From Clavibacter michiganensis (GTDB lineage: Bacteria > Actinomycetota > Actinomycetes > Actinomycetales > Microbacteriaceae), in contig NZ_CP080437.1 in assembly GCF_021216655.1 (NCBI RefSeq), positions 3,207,839 through 3,271,838 of the forward strand: a stretch of DNA of 64,000 nucleotides, written 5' to 3'. A program made the translations under genes and the position numbers. Shown one piece after another: positions 18,525 through 26,515 of this stretch. Numbering within the stretch: the stretch's first letter is position 1; each line of letters opens with the position of its first letter. Under the pieces are notes generated by a model, which did not search any database, was not told the origin of the DNA, and saw nothing but the letters and a program-made list of their open reading frames with translations.

Positions 18525-19568
18525 GTGACCCACGACGCCGCCCGCCTGTCCGTGCTCTACCTCGGCGGGACGGGCACCATCAGCGCCGCGTGCGTCCGGG
18601 CCTCCGTCGCCGCCGGGATGGACGTCACGGTCGTCAACCGCGGTGCCGACGCCAAGGGGCGGGGCACGCCCGAGGGCGTCACGACGCGCGTGGCCGACGC
18701 CACCGATCCGTCCGCCCTCCTCGCCGCGATCGGCGACCGCACCTTCGACGCGGTCGTCGACTTCCTCTCCTTCGACGCCGCGGGCGCCGACCGCCGCGTC
18801 GAGCTCTTCGCCGGGCGCACCCGCCAGTTCGTCGCCATCAGCTCGGCGTCGATCTACCGCAAGCCCGCGCTCCAGACGCCCATCACCGAGTCGACGCTCC
18901 GCGCCAACCCGTTCCTCTCCTACGCGCGCGACAAGATCGCGATGGAGGACGCGTTCCTCCGCCACCACGCCGCGAGCGGGTTCCCCGTCGTGATCGTGCG
19001 CCCGTCGCACACCTACGACGAGGCGAGCCCGCCGCTCGCGGGGGACTGGACCGTGGTCGACCGCATCGCGCGCGGCGACGAGGTCGTGGTCCCGGGCGAC
19101 GGCACGTCGCTGTGGACGCTCACGCACGCGGACGACTTCGCGGTCGGGCTCGTCGGCATCCTCGGCGACGAGCGCGCGGTCGGCGAGGCGCTGCACATCA
19201 CGAGCGACGACGTCTCGACCTGGGACCGGATCCACCACCTCGTCGCCGACGCGCTCGGCGTCGAGGCGCGCCTCGTCCACGTGCCCGCCGAGCAGTTCCC
19301 CATCGTGGAGCCCGACTGGGGCTGGTCGGAGCTCGTCGTCGGCGACCTGTCGCACAGCGCGGTCTTCGACACGACGCGGATCCGCCGGCTCGTGCCCGCG
19401 TTCCAGCCGCGGATCCCGTTCCACCTCGCCGTCCGCGGCATCGTCGCGTGGCGGGCCGCGCACCCCGAGCTCACCCGGCCGGACGCGGACACCGACCGCA
19501 GGATCCAGCGCCTCGTCGACGCGAAGCACGCCGCCGACTCCGCCTATCGCGCAGCCGCGGCAGGCTGA
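18525..19568 (+). CDS. NAD-dependent epimerase/dehydratase (atypical SDR)
   Basis: 347 residues. The Rossmann motif YLGGTGTISAACVRASV lies near the N terminus. Ser and Tyr-x3-Lys of the extended SDR family appear as AISSASIYRK and LSYARDKIAMED. NAD(P)-binding sugar epimerases and plant chloroplast stem-loop-binding-like proteins have this architecture. The GTG at 18525 is preferred because GAGGA sits at 18515-18519; an in-frame ATG at 18510 has no ribosome site. It lies just after the EPS genes but is separated by 163 bases with a weak -10 (TAGCGT, 18466-18471), so membership in the EPS operon is uncertain. Substrate unknown. Confidence 0.82.
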   Translation: MTHDAARLSVLYLGGTGTISAACVRASVAAGMDVTVVNRGADAKGRGTPEGVTTRVADATDPSALLAAIGDRTFDAVVDFLSFDAAGADRRVELFAGRTRQFVAISSASIYRKPALQTPITESTLRANPFLSYARDKIAMEDAFLRHHAASGFPVVIVRPSHTYDEASPPLAGDWTVVDRIARGDEVVVPGDGTSLWTLTHADDFAVGLVGILGDERAVGEALHITSDDVSTWDRIHHLVADALGVEARLVHVPAEQFPIVEPDWGWSELVVGDLSHSAVFDTTRIRRLVPAFQPRIPFHLAVRGIVAWRAAHPELTRPDADTDRRIQRLVDAKHAADSAYRAAAAG

Positions 19569-19607
19569 GCCGGCGTCAGCCGACCCGCTGCCGGCCGACG
19601 CGCGGCG

Positions 19608-20429
19608 CTAGCGGGCTGCGGCGGCCGCGGGACGCGCGGCGACCCGGCCGCTCCACCCGGCACGTGCGCGGGCGACGAGCGTCACGACGACGACCGCGGC
19701 GGCCGCCACGATCGCGGCGACGGCGGCGGGCGTCGACAGCAGCTCGCCCGTGAGGCGTCCGACGGCGACCCACGCGAGGCCCCACGCGATCGCGGCGGAG
19801 GGCGCGAGCCGCCCGCCGTCGCGGAGCGCGAGCACCGCGCCGACGAGGCCGGCGACCGCCAACAGGACGACGGCCCAGGCATCGCGCCCTGTGGTGCCCG
19901 GCTGGAAGCCGGACGCCGTGAGGATCGAGGCGATGTTCGCGATCGACGCGACGCTCACCCACCCGAGGTAGAGGCCCATCGTGCCGTCGAGCACGACGCC
20001 CTCGACCGCGTTCCGGGGCCGCGTCGCCATCAGCGCCCGGAAGGTCCACATCAGCGTCACGAGCAGCGCCACGATCACGACGCCGCTGAGCACGAGGAAC
20101 CCGGCCTGCGCGGTGAGGATCCACACGGCGTTGAGCACGAGGGTCACCGCCACGGGGTAGCCGACGCGGCGCTGGCGCTCGTCGGCGCGCTGCGCGGGGA
20201 GCGCCTGCCAGACCGTGTACGCGATGAGCCCGAGGTAGACGACGCTCCAGATCGAGAACGCGGGGCCGGCCGGGGCGACGGGCGTGTAGCTCGCGCTGAG
20301 GGCGCCGCTCGACGCGTTCTGGATGCTCTGGTCGCTGAACGCGCCCGACCCGAAGGCGGAGCCGATGACGGCGAACGCCATGCTCGAGATGACGACGATC
20401 TGGCGGACGATGTCCTTTACGGTGCCCAT
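19608..20429 (-). CDS. TspO/MBR-family tryptophan-rich sensory protein
   Basis: 273 residues with about eight hydrophobic segments. The stretch PAGPAFSIWSVVYLGLIAYT matches the P-x-F-x-I-W signature of the longer TspO/MBR-related proteins found in actinobacteria, and a second conserved block is TMGLYLGWVSVASIANIA. Classic TspO (about 160 residues, five helices) binds porphyrins; this longer form is much less studied. The gene is divergent from a MarR regulator with a perfect 10-base inverted repeat between them, so it is very likely that regulator's target. The start ATG (20429-20427) fits the beginning of the first helix. Confidence 0.78.
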   Translation of the reverse strand: MGTVKDIVRQIVVISSMAFAVIGSAFGSGAFSDQSIQNASSGALSASYTPVAPAGPAFSIWSVVYLGLIAYTVWQALPAQRADERQRRVGYPVAVTLVLNAVWILTAQAGFLVLSGVVIVALLVTLMWTFRALMATRPRNAVEGVVLDGTMGLYLGWVSVASIANIASILTASGFQPGTTGRDAWAVVLLAVAGLVGAVLALRDGGRLAPSAAIAWGLAWVAVGRLTGELLSTPAAVAAIVAAAAVVVVTLVARARAGWSGRVAARPAAAAAR

Positions 20430-20455
20430 GCGGCCTGCTCCTCTACGATGGGATT

Positions 20456-20484
20456 GTCAGCAGGCGGATAGTAAGCCTGCTGAC
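20456..20484. promoter_or_regulatory. Perfect inverted repeat, probable MarR operator
   Basis: GTCAGCAGGC (20456-20465) and GCCTGCTGAC (20475-20484) are exact inverted copies with a 9-base AT-rich spacer (ggatagtaa). The spacer holds the only -10-like bases between the divergent tspo-like and marR genes. A dimeric repressor bound here would block both promoters. Confidence 0.75.
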
Positions 20485-20509
20485 GATGACTGTAGCAGGA
20501 GGTGCGCGC

Positions 20510-21016
20510 ATGGCAGCAGGGATGTCCGCCCAGGACGAGCTGGCGAGCTGGCCGACGGGTCGGCTGCTGTCCACGGCCGCGCGCGCGGTCGAGCACGCCT
20601 GGTCGGAGGCGCTCGCGACCCTCGGCGTCACGCACGCGGGCCTCATCGCGCTGCACCTGCTCCGCGACGGGCCGCTGAGCCAGATCCAGCTCGCCCGCTC
20701 CGCGCACGTCGAGACGCAGACCATGTCGCGCACGCTCGAGCGGCTGGAGCGGGAGGGGCTCGTGTCGCGCGCGCCGGATCCCGCCGACCGCCGCCGCCAC
20801 GTCGTCGCGCGGACCGAGGCGGGCGCCGAGGCGTGGGAGCGCGCGCAGGCGCTCGAGCAGGACGTCGTCCCCGAGCTCGCCCGCTCGGAGGAGATGCGCC
20901 GCGGCCTCATCGACGTGATCCGCGCGGCCGGCCGCCCGGCGCCCGGCGACGCGGCCTCGCCCGCGTCGCCTGCCGACACCGCCGCGCCCGCCGCCGCCCC
21001 GGGGCGCGCACGATGA
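20510..21016 (+). CDS. MarR family transcriptional regulator
   Basis: 168 residues. A winged helix-turn-helix is visible: LSQIQLARSAHVETQTMSRT is the recognition region and RAPDPADRRRHVVARTEAG is the wing with the conserved D-x-R. ATG 20510 follows AGGAGGTG with 8 bases spacing; an upstream in-frame ATG (20486) overlaps the operator and lacks a site. The C terminus has a 30-residue Pro/Ala tail. The stop overlaps the next start (ATGA), linking it to the DUF2071 gene. It likely represses itself and the divergent TspO-like gene through the repeat at 20456-20484; the effector is unknown. Confidence 0.88.
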   Translation: MAAGMSAQDELASWPTGRLLSTAARAVEHAWSEALATLGVTHAGLIALHLLRDGPLSQIQLARSAHVETQTMSRTLERLEREGLVSRAPDPADRRRHVVARTEAGAEAWERAQALEQDVVPELARSEEMRRGLIDVIRAAGRPAPGDAASPASPADTAAPAAAPGRAR

Positions 21017-21753
21017 CCCGCCCCGCGGATCCGGTCTCCGCCGCCGCCCCCGACCTCCCCGGCCGCGCGGTCATCCGCCAGGTCTGGAGCGACCTGGCCT
21101 TCGTGCACTGGCGCGTGGATCCCGCGCTCGTCGCACCGCTCCTCCCGCCGGGCACGCGCCCGGACGTGCACGACGGATCCAGCTGGGTCGGCCTCATCCC
21201 GTTCGTCCTGTCCCGCAGCGCCTTCCCGCCCCTGCCCGTCGTGCCGTGGGCCGGCACCTTCGCCGAGCTCAACGTGCGCCTCTACAGCGTCGGCGACGAC
21301 GGCCGCCGCGGCGTGGTCTTCCGCTCGCTCGAGGCCGCGAAGCTCCTGCCCGTGATCGGCGCGCGCGTGGGCCTCGGACTGCCCTACATGTGGGCGTCGA
21401 TGACGCACGAGGAGCACGACGGCGTCGTCACCTACACGTCGCGCCGGCACACGGGCGCCCGGCCGTCGTCCCGCATCGCCGTGCGCCCGCTCGGCGAGGA
21501 GGTGGAGGGGGATCCGCTCGCCGACTTCCTCACCGCGCGCTGGGGCATGCACGTGGCCCGCCGCGGCGTGACGCGCTACTGGCCGAACACGCACGACGCC
21601 TGGACCCTGGAGCGCGCCGAGCTGGTGGGCATCGACGACGAGCTGGTCGCCGCCGCCGGCCTCCCCGGGATCGTCGACCGCGCGCCCGACTCGGTGCTGT
21701 TCTCCCGCGGCGTCCGCACGGAGTTCGCCGGCCCGCTCCGCCCGCGCGCGTAG
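21013..21753 (+). CDS. DUF2071 (YqjF-like) protein
   Basis: 246 residues. The sequence QVWSDLAFVHWRVDPALVAPLLPPG near the N terminus and later FAELNVRLYS and GLPYMWASM are the conserved blocks of DUF2071 proteins, which have an acetoacetate-decarboxylase-like fold and no firmly known function. The gene is translationally coupled to marR and ends in a TAG that forms part of an inverted repeat shared with the convergent GH15 gene. Function is left open. Confidence 0.85.
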   Translation: MTRPADPVSAAAPDLPGRAVIRQVWSDLAFVHWRVDPALVAPLLPPGTRPDVHDGSSWVGLIPFVLSRSAFPPLPVVPWAGTFAELNVRLYSVGDDGRRGVVFRSLEAAKLLPVIGARVGLGLPYMWASMTHEEHDGVVTYTSRRHTGARPSSRIAVRPLGEEVEGDPLADFLTARWGMHVARRGVTRYWPNTHDAWTLERAELVGIDDELVAAAGLPGIVDRAPDSVLFSRGVRTEFAGPLRPRA

Positions 21754-21792
21754 CGCTCGGTCCGGCGGACGGCGTCCGACGCCCCCGCGCTA
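21751..21792. terminator. Bidirectional hairpin containing both stop codons
   Basis: TAGCGC (21751-21756) pairs with GCGCTA (21787-21792). Inner arms TCGG (21757-21760) and CCGA (21776-21779) extend it. The first TAG is the stop of the DUF2071 gene and the complementary CTA is the stop of the convergent GH15 gene. Confidence 0.55.
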
Positions 21793-23625
21793 CCGCTTCG
21801 CGCGCGGGGTGCGCGTCGAGCGCGTCCGCCCGTGCGACAGCTCGTCGATCGTGAGCGCCGCGCTCACGAGCGCGAGGTGGCTGAGCCCCTGCGGCAGGTT
21901 CCCGAGGAACGCGTGGTCGTCGGCGTCGATCATCTCGGAGTACAGCCCGACGTCGTTGCCGAGGTCGACCAGCTGGTCCATGAGCTCGCGCGCCTCGTCC
22001 ATCCGCCCGACGCACGCGTAGGCGCCGGCCAGCCAGAAGGCGCACGCCGTGAAGGTGCCCTCCTCCTCGGGCATGCCGGAGTAGCGGTACAGCAGCGGCC
22101 CGCGGCCGAGCTCCGAGCGCAGCGCGTCGAGCGTGGAGGACATGCGCTCGCCGCGGTCGAAGCCGGAGATCGAGTGCAGCAGGATGCTCGCGTCGAGCCG
22201 CTGGCTGCCCGGGTGCATCACGTAGGCGCCGCGACCCTCGTCCCAGCACTCCTCCTCGACCCACGTGCGGATCCGGTCGCGCTCGGCCCGCCACCGGTCC
22301 GGCACGCCGGGGATCTGGCCGAGCTCCGCGAGCTCGACGGCGCAGTCGAGCGCCTGCCAGCAACCGAGCTTCGAGGTCGTGTAATGCTGCTCGTCCTCGA
22401 GCTCCCACATGCCGGCGTCGCGCTTCTGCCACATGTCGCAGGTGCGGTCGGCGAAGGTCGCGAGGAGGCGGCCGGTGTCGGCGTCGAGCACGTTGCCGTC
22501 GCGGACGTAGGTGCGCACCACGTCGAACAGGTCGCCGAAGACGCCCAGCTGCAGCTGCGCCTGCGCGTCGTTGCCGTCGACGACGGGCCCGACGCCGCGC
22601 CATCCCGGCACCTCCGGGTTGGAGCTGCCCTGGGGCACGCCGCCCTCGAGCGAGTAGAAGACGTGGAGGTCGGGGCCGTTGTCGCGGATCGTCCGCAGCA
22701 TCCACGACACCGCCGCGTGCGTCTCCTCGCGGAGGCCGAACTTCACGAGCGCGTTCACCGTGTACGCGAGGTCGCGCACCCAGGCGAAGCGGTAGTCCCA
22801 GTTCTTGTCGCCGCCCATGCGCTCGGGCAGCGAGGTCGTCGCGGCCGCGGCGATGGATCCGGTGGGTGCGTGCACGAGCAGCTTGAGCGCGAGGGCGCTT
22901 CTCTGCACGGCCTCGGCCCACTCGCCCTCGTAGCGGAACTCGGCGCTCCAGCCCTCCCAGTTGCGGATGGTGCGGTCGATGCCCTCGTCCACGATCGCGG
23001 GGTTCGGGATCCGCACGGGCTCCCGCTCGGTCCCCACCATCGTGAGGACGTGGCGCGATCCCTCCTTCGCGGTGAACGCGCCGGACAGCGACTGCGTCCC
23101 GGGCTCGGCGGGTCCGTGGTCGAGGCCGACGACCGCGAGCGTCACGCCGTCCACCCGGATGACGGGCCCGTTGTGCGTCGACTGCACCCACGGCGACGAC
23201 GTGCCGAGCGCCGTCCCGGGCGCGACGACCCAGCTCATGGCCACCTCGCCCGTCAGCCCCTCGATCCGCCGGCCCAGCTCCGACCACGGCAGCCGCCCGG
23301 CGACGCCCGTCACGAGCGCGTCGGTCACGCGCACGCTGCCGGACGCCGTGGTGAACGTGGTGGTGAGCACGTTGGTGCCGGGCACGTAGGCGCGCGTCAC
23401 CTCGAACCCCTCGTCGGGCCGCAGCGTGATCCGGCCGCCGTGCGGGGCGTCGAGGATCGCGGCGAACGCGGGTGCGGTGTGCAGGTTCGGCAGCGGCAGC
23501 CAGTCGATGTCGCCGTCCTCCGCGATGAGCGCGACGGTGCGTCCGTCCCCGATGGCGGCGTAGCTGCGGAGTGCCACGTAGCCGTCGATGCGCTCGGGTG
23601 CGGGGCGGGATGCGGGCGTTGCCAT
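21790..23625 (-). CDS. Glycoside hydrolase family 15 protein (glucoamylase/trehalase-like)
   Basis: 611 residues. An N-terminal beta-sandwich begins [20 protein letters not shown], as in bacterial and archaeal GH15 proteins. An (alpha/alpha)6 barrel follows from about residue 245, with [15 protein letters not shown]. The probable catalytic acid is E408 in [10 protein letters not shown] and the base E564 in [11 protein letters not shown]. Members hydrolyse alpha-glucosidic bonds from non-reducing ends (glucoamylase) or trehalose; mycobacterial homologues of this length are trehalases. No signal peptide, so it acts in the cytoplasm. The minus-strand promoter may use GATACT at 23672-23667. Confidence 0.88.
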   Translation of the reverse strand: MATPASRPAPERIDGYVALRSYAAIGDGRTVALIAEDGDIDWLPLPNLHTAPAFAAILDAPHGGRITLRPDEGFEVTRAYVPGTNVLTTTFTTASGSVRVTDALVTGVAGRLPWSELGRRIEGLTGEVAMSWVVAPGTALGTSSPWVQSTHNGPVIRVDGVTLAVVGLDHGPAEPGTQSLSGAFTAKEGSRHVLTMVGTEREPVRIPNPAIVDEGIDRTIRNWEGWSAEFRYEGEWAEAVQRSALALKLLVHAPTGSIAAAATTSLPERMGGDKNWDYRFAWVRDLAYTVNALVKFGLREETHAAVSWMLRTIRDNGPDLHVFYSLEGGVPQGSSNPEVPGWRGVGPVVDGNDAQAQLQLGVFGDLFDVVRTYVRDGNVLDADTGRLLATFADRTCDMWQKRDAGMWELEDEQHYTTSKLGCWQALDCAVELAELGQIPGVPDRWRAERDRIRTWVEEECWDEGRGAYVMHPGSQRLDASILLHSISGFDRGERMSSTLDALRSELGRGPLLYRYSGMPEEEGTFTACAFWLAGAYACVGRMDEARELMDQLVDLGNDVGLYSEMIDADDHAFLGNLPQGLSHLALVSAALTIDELSHGRTRSTRTPRAKR

Positions 23626-23864
23626 GGGACTCCTGTCGATGCCGGCAGGACGGCACCGACCCCTCCAGTATCACCGGGTCGCCTCCGCGCGACCGGGCCG
23701 TCGACCGGCCGCGGACTCGACGGGTCGCCCAATCGCTTCTTCCCCGGGCTCCGAATACTGCTGATGTGCCCGGAGCCCACCCGAACGGTTCCGGTCGCCG
23801 CCCGCCGGACAGCGTCGTCCGCGCGGGTCTCCCTCCCGGCGTCGACCGGGGCCAGGCTGGATCC

Positions 23865-24398
23865 ATGACGCTCATCGAGGCCGTGCGCGGCGACATCACC
23901 CGGCAGGACGTCGATGCGATCGTCGATGCCGCGAACTCGTCGCTGCTCGGCGGCGGGGGAGTGGACGGCGCGATCCACCGCGCGGCCGGTCCCGAGCTGC
24001 TCGCCGCCTGCCGCCGCATCCGCGCCGATGCGCTGCCCGACGGCCTGCCGGCGGGCGACGCGATCGCGACGCCCGGCTTCCGCCTGCCCGCGCACCACGT
24101 GATCCACACCGTCGGCCCGGTCTGGTCGGCATCCGACGACCGCACCGCGGTGCTCGCGAGCGCCTACCGCCGGTCGATCGAGGTGGCGGCCGCTCTGGGG
24201 ATCCGCAGCGTCGCCTTCCCCGCGGTCTCGGCCGGCGTCTACGGCTGGCCGGTCGACGACGCGGCGCGCGTGGCGGTGTCCGCGGTGCGGGCTGCGCTCG
24301 CCGACGGCGCGGGCGACGGGATCGAGCTGGTGCGCTTCGTCCTGTTCTCCGACGAGGTGCTCGCGGCCTTCGAGGCGGCGCTCGCCTCCGACGCCTGA
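23865..24398 (+). CDS. Macro domain ADP-ribose hydrolase (O-acetyl-ADP-ribose deacetylase type)
   Basis: 177 residues forming a single macro domain. The ADP-ribose-binding motifs are all present: [22 protein letters not shown] near the N terminus and [19 protein letters not shown] in the middle, matching the MacroD/YmdB class with catalytic Asn and Gly-rich loop. It would remove ADP-ribose from proteins or deacetylate O-acetyl-ADP-ribose. It is the only gene on this strand between GH15 and the tRNA cluster. No strong ribosome site precedes the ATG (only AGG), so translation may be weak. Confidence 0.9.
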   Translation: MTLIEAVRGDITRQDVDAIVDAANSSLLGGGGVDGAIHRAAGPELLAACRRIRADALPDGLPAGDAIATPGFRLPAHHVIHTVGPVWSASDDRTAVLASAYRRSIEVAAALGIRSVAFPAVSAGVYGWPVDDAARVAVSAVRAALADGAGDGIELVRFVLFSDEVLAAFEAALASDA

Positions 24399-24462
24399 CG
24401 CCGGAGCGGGCCGGGAGAGAAGAGGAACGCCAGCCCTGTCGTCTGTGACGGGGATCGGCGGG

Positions 24463-24538
24463 TGGTGCCTGGACGCGGCGTCGATCCGCGGACCTTTCGA
24501 TTTTCAGTCGAACGCTCTACCAACTGAGCTACCCAGGC
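24463..24538 (-). tRNA. tRNA-Phe (GAA)
   Basis: A 76-base cloverleaf on the minus strand including an encoded CCA. The acceptor GCCTGGG pairs with TCCAGGC. The anticodon arm is TTCGA-CTGAAAA-TCGAA with anticodon GAA. The T loop reads ATCGACG, so position 54 is A instead of the near-universal T. It is the last gene of the Glu-Asp-Phe cluster. Confidence 0.93.
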
Positions 24539-24607
24539 GAGCGGGCGGCTTGCGAGAAGACGCCCACATCGGACAGAAGCCCTCTCGTGAGAGAGGGCTC
24601 ATATCCG

Positions 24608-24684
24608 TGGCGACCCTGACGGGACTTGAACCCGCGACCTCCGCCGTGACAGGGCGGCACGCTAACCAGCTGCGCTACAGGGCC
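24608..24684 (-). tRNA. tRNA-Asp (GTC)
   Basis: A 77-base cloverleaf on the minus strand with encoded CCA. The acceptor GGCCCTG pairs with CAGGGTC, the discriminator is G, and the anticodon arm CCGCC-CTGTCAC-GGCGG gives anticodon GTC. The T loop TTCAAGT is normal. Confidence 0.95.
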
Positions 24685-24705
24685 TTGCATGTCGATCACA
24701 TTGCC

Positions 24706-24781
24706 TGGTGACCCCAACGGGATTCGAACCCGTGTTAACGCCGTGAAAGGGCGCCGTCCTAGGCCACTAAACGATGGGGCC
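24706..24781 (-). tRNA. tRNA-Glu (TTC)
   Basis: A 76-base cloverleaf on the minus strand with encoded CCA. The acceptor GGCCCCA pairs with TGGGGTC. The anticodon loop CTTTCAC gives TTC, and the T loop TTCGAAT is canonical. It is the first tRNA after the promoter at 24852-24824. Confidence 0.95.
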
Positions 24782-24823
24782 GCTCGCCCTGGCGGACCAG
24801 GTCTCGCAGCAACCGACACGTCA

Positions 24824-24852
24824 GCATAACCGCACTCCGGGCGAGGACTCAA
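24824..24852 (-). promoter_or_regulatory. Sigma-70-type promoter for the tRNA-Glu-Asp-Phe cluster
   Basis: On the minus strand TTGAGT (24852-24847) and TTATGC (24829-24824) are separated by exactly 17 bases. Transcription would start near 24817, about 35 bases before the tRNA-Glu 5' end. Confidence 0.65.
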
Positions 24853-25191
24853 ATCGGACGTCGGCATGTGCGCCCTCGCCCCGCGGGCATGCGGATCGGG
24901 CGGCGTGTCGCCTCCCTGTGCACGGACTCGGAGGCGGGCCGCGGGCGCCCGTCCGGAGCTCCTGCCAGGTTCGCGACACGGCCAGCGCGCTGCCGCGATG
25001 TCCCCCTTCCGCGGGGTTAGCCTTCGGTCGACCCTCCCGGGGAGGGGATCCCGGTGGTGGATCCCCGCGTCAGCGCGCTGTGCGCCGCCGGACCCCGTTG
25101 CTACTGTGAGAGCCGGTGAAGGCGTGACGGATGTGATCCGCGCTCCCCGCCGGCCCTGCAGGGAGGCGCAGCCGGCCAGCCGGGCGACACG
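24853..25191. other. 339-base gene-free region upstream of the M23 hydrolase
   Basis: No credible gene is present. It holds a TANNNT box (TAGCCT, 25018-25023) that could be a -10 for the hydrolase genes, and two overlapping hairpins: CCCTCCC with GGGAGGG (25032-25046) and GGGGATCC with GGATCCCC (25044-25051 and 25059-25066). A second -10-like TACTGT is at 25102-25107. Confidence 0.4.
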
Positions 25192-26502
25192 ATGATCGGG
25201 ATCACCATGCACCATGACCTCCTCCGGAGCTCGCGCGCCTCGGGCGCCCGACGGTCGCGCCCGCGCGGCCGCCGCAGCCTCCAGGCCATCGTCGCCATCG
25301 CCGCCGTCCTCCTCACCGGCTCGATCGCCGCTCCCGCCCACGCCGACACCTTCGCCTCCTGGGACGACGTGCAGAAGGCGCGCGGCGACGAGCAGGCGCA
25401 GCAGGCGCTCGTGCAGCGGATCAACGACGAGATCGCGTCCCTCCAGCAGAAGGTCGCCGACGCGCAGGCCCTCGTGGTCCAGCGGGGCGACGAGCACGAC
25501 AAGGCCCAGCAGGATGCCGACGACAAGCACGCCGAGACCGTCCTGCTCCAGGAGAAGGTCGACGCTGCCGACGCGAAGGCCACGAAGTCCCAGGAGCAGG
25601 CTGCCGGCCTCGCCAAGCAGCTGATGCGATCCGGCGGCCAGAACCTCTCCGGCACCCTCCTCCTGAGCGAGGGCGACGGCACCGACGACCTCCTCGACAA
25701 GCTCGGCACCATGAGCAAGGTCGCCGAGAAGTCCGACCAGATCTACGCCATCGCCCTCCAGGACCGCAACGCCGCCAAGTCCCTCAGCGACCAGGCCCAG
25801 GTGGCGCTCACGGAGCTCGACGCGTTGAACGCGAAGGCCGAGCAGCTCCTCGAGGAGGCGGCCCAGGCGCAGCTTGACCTCGAGCAGGCGCTCGAGGACC
25901 AGAGCGCGCAGAAGGCCGACGCCGACGCGAAGCTCTCCGTCATCACGGAGAACCGCGAGGCCACCGAGGACGACTACCAGGCCGGCGTCCGCAAGCGCCA
26001 GGCCGACGCGGACGCGCTCGCGGCCAGCCAGGGCAGCGCGGGCGGCGACGTCTCGCCCGGCGCCATCAGCTCATCCGGCTGGTCCGCGCCGCTGCCGGGA
26101 GCCAGCACGAGCAGCCCCTTCGGGTACCGGATCCACCCGATCTACCACACCAAGATCATGCACGCGGGCGAGGACCTCGTCCGCGGATACAGCTGCGGCG
26201 AGATCCAGTACGCCGCCCACTCGGGCACCGTCAGCTTCGCGGGCCGGAACGGCGGCTACGGCAACTACATCCGCATCGACCACGGCGGCGGCGTCTCCTC
26301 GGCCTACGGGCACATCGTGGACGGCGGCACGCTCGTCCGCACCGGCCAGCAGGTCGTCGCGGGCCAGCCCATCGCCCGCACGGGCACCACGGGCGGCTCC
26401 ACCGGCTGCCACCTCCACTTCGAGATCCGCATCGACGGGAACGCCGTCGACCCGGTGGCGTTCATGCACGGCCAGGGCGTCTCCATCACCAGTACGCATT
26501 GA
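25192..26502 (+). CDS. Secreted M23-family peptidoglycan endopeptidase with coiled-coil head
   Basis: 436 residues. A signal peptide ends near APAHADT (about residue 52). Then comes a long Ala/Glu/Gln-rich coiled coil (about 60-275) and a LytM/M23 domain (about 300-430). Zinc ligands are H324 and D328 in HAGED and the H-x-H pair H407/H409 in CHLHFEI, so it should be an active metallo-endopeptidase cutting peptidoglycan cross-bridges outside the cell. The head starts DTFASWDDVQKAR, closely like the next gene. EnvC- and PcsB-type hydrolases use such coiled coils for control by FtsEX. Start uncertain: ATG 25192 or 25207, neither with a strong ribosome site. Confidence 0.9.
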   Translation: MIGITMHHDLLRSSRASGARRSRPRGRRSLQAIVAIAAVLLTGSIAAPAHADTFASWDDVQKARGDEQAQQALVQRINDEIASLQQKVADAQALVVQRGDEHDKAQQDADDKHAETVLLQEKVDAADAKATKSQEQAAGLAKQLMRSGGQNLSGTLLLSEGDGTDDLLDKLGTMSKVAEKSDQIYAIALQDRNAAKSLSDQAQVALTELDALNAKAEQLLEEAAQAQLDLEQALEDQSAQKADADAKLSVITENREATEDDYQAGVRKRQADADALAASQGSAGGDVSPGAISSSGWSAPLPGASTSSPFGYRIHPIYHTKIMHAGEDLVRGYSCGEIQYAAHSGTVSFAGRNGGYGNYIRIDHGGGVSSAYGHIVDGGTLVRTGQQVVAGQPIARTGTTGGSTGCHLHFEIRIDGNAVDPVAFMHGQGVSITSTH

Positions 26503-26515
26503 CATGAGGAACGAC

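Noticed and set aside
24445..24711. Short frames across the tRNA cluster
   Set aside because: They translate the tRNA genes; the cloverleaf structures are clear.
24982..25191. ydaO-type c-di-AMP riboswitch upstream of the cell-wall hydrolases
   Set aside because: Expected from gene type, but I could not find its conserved core sequence; left as an unassigned leader.
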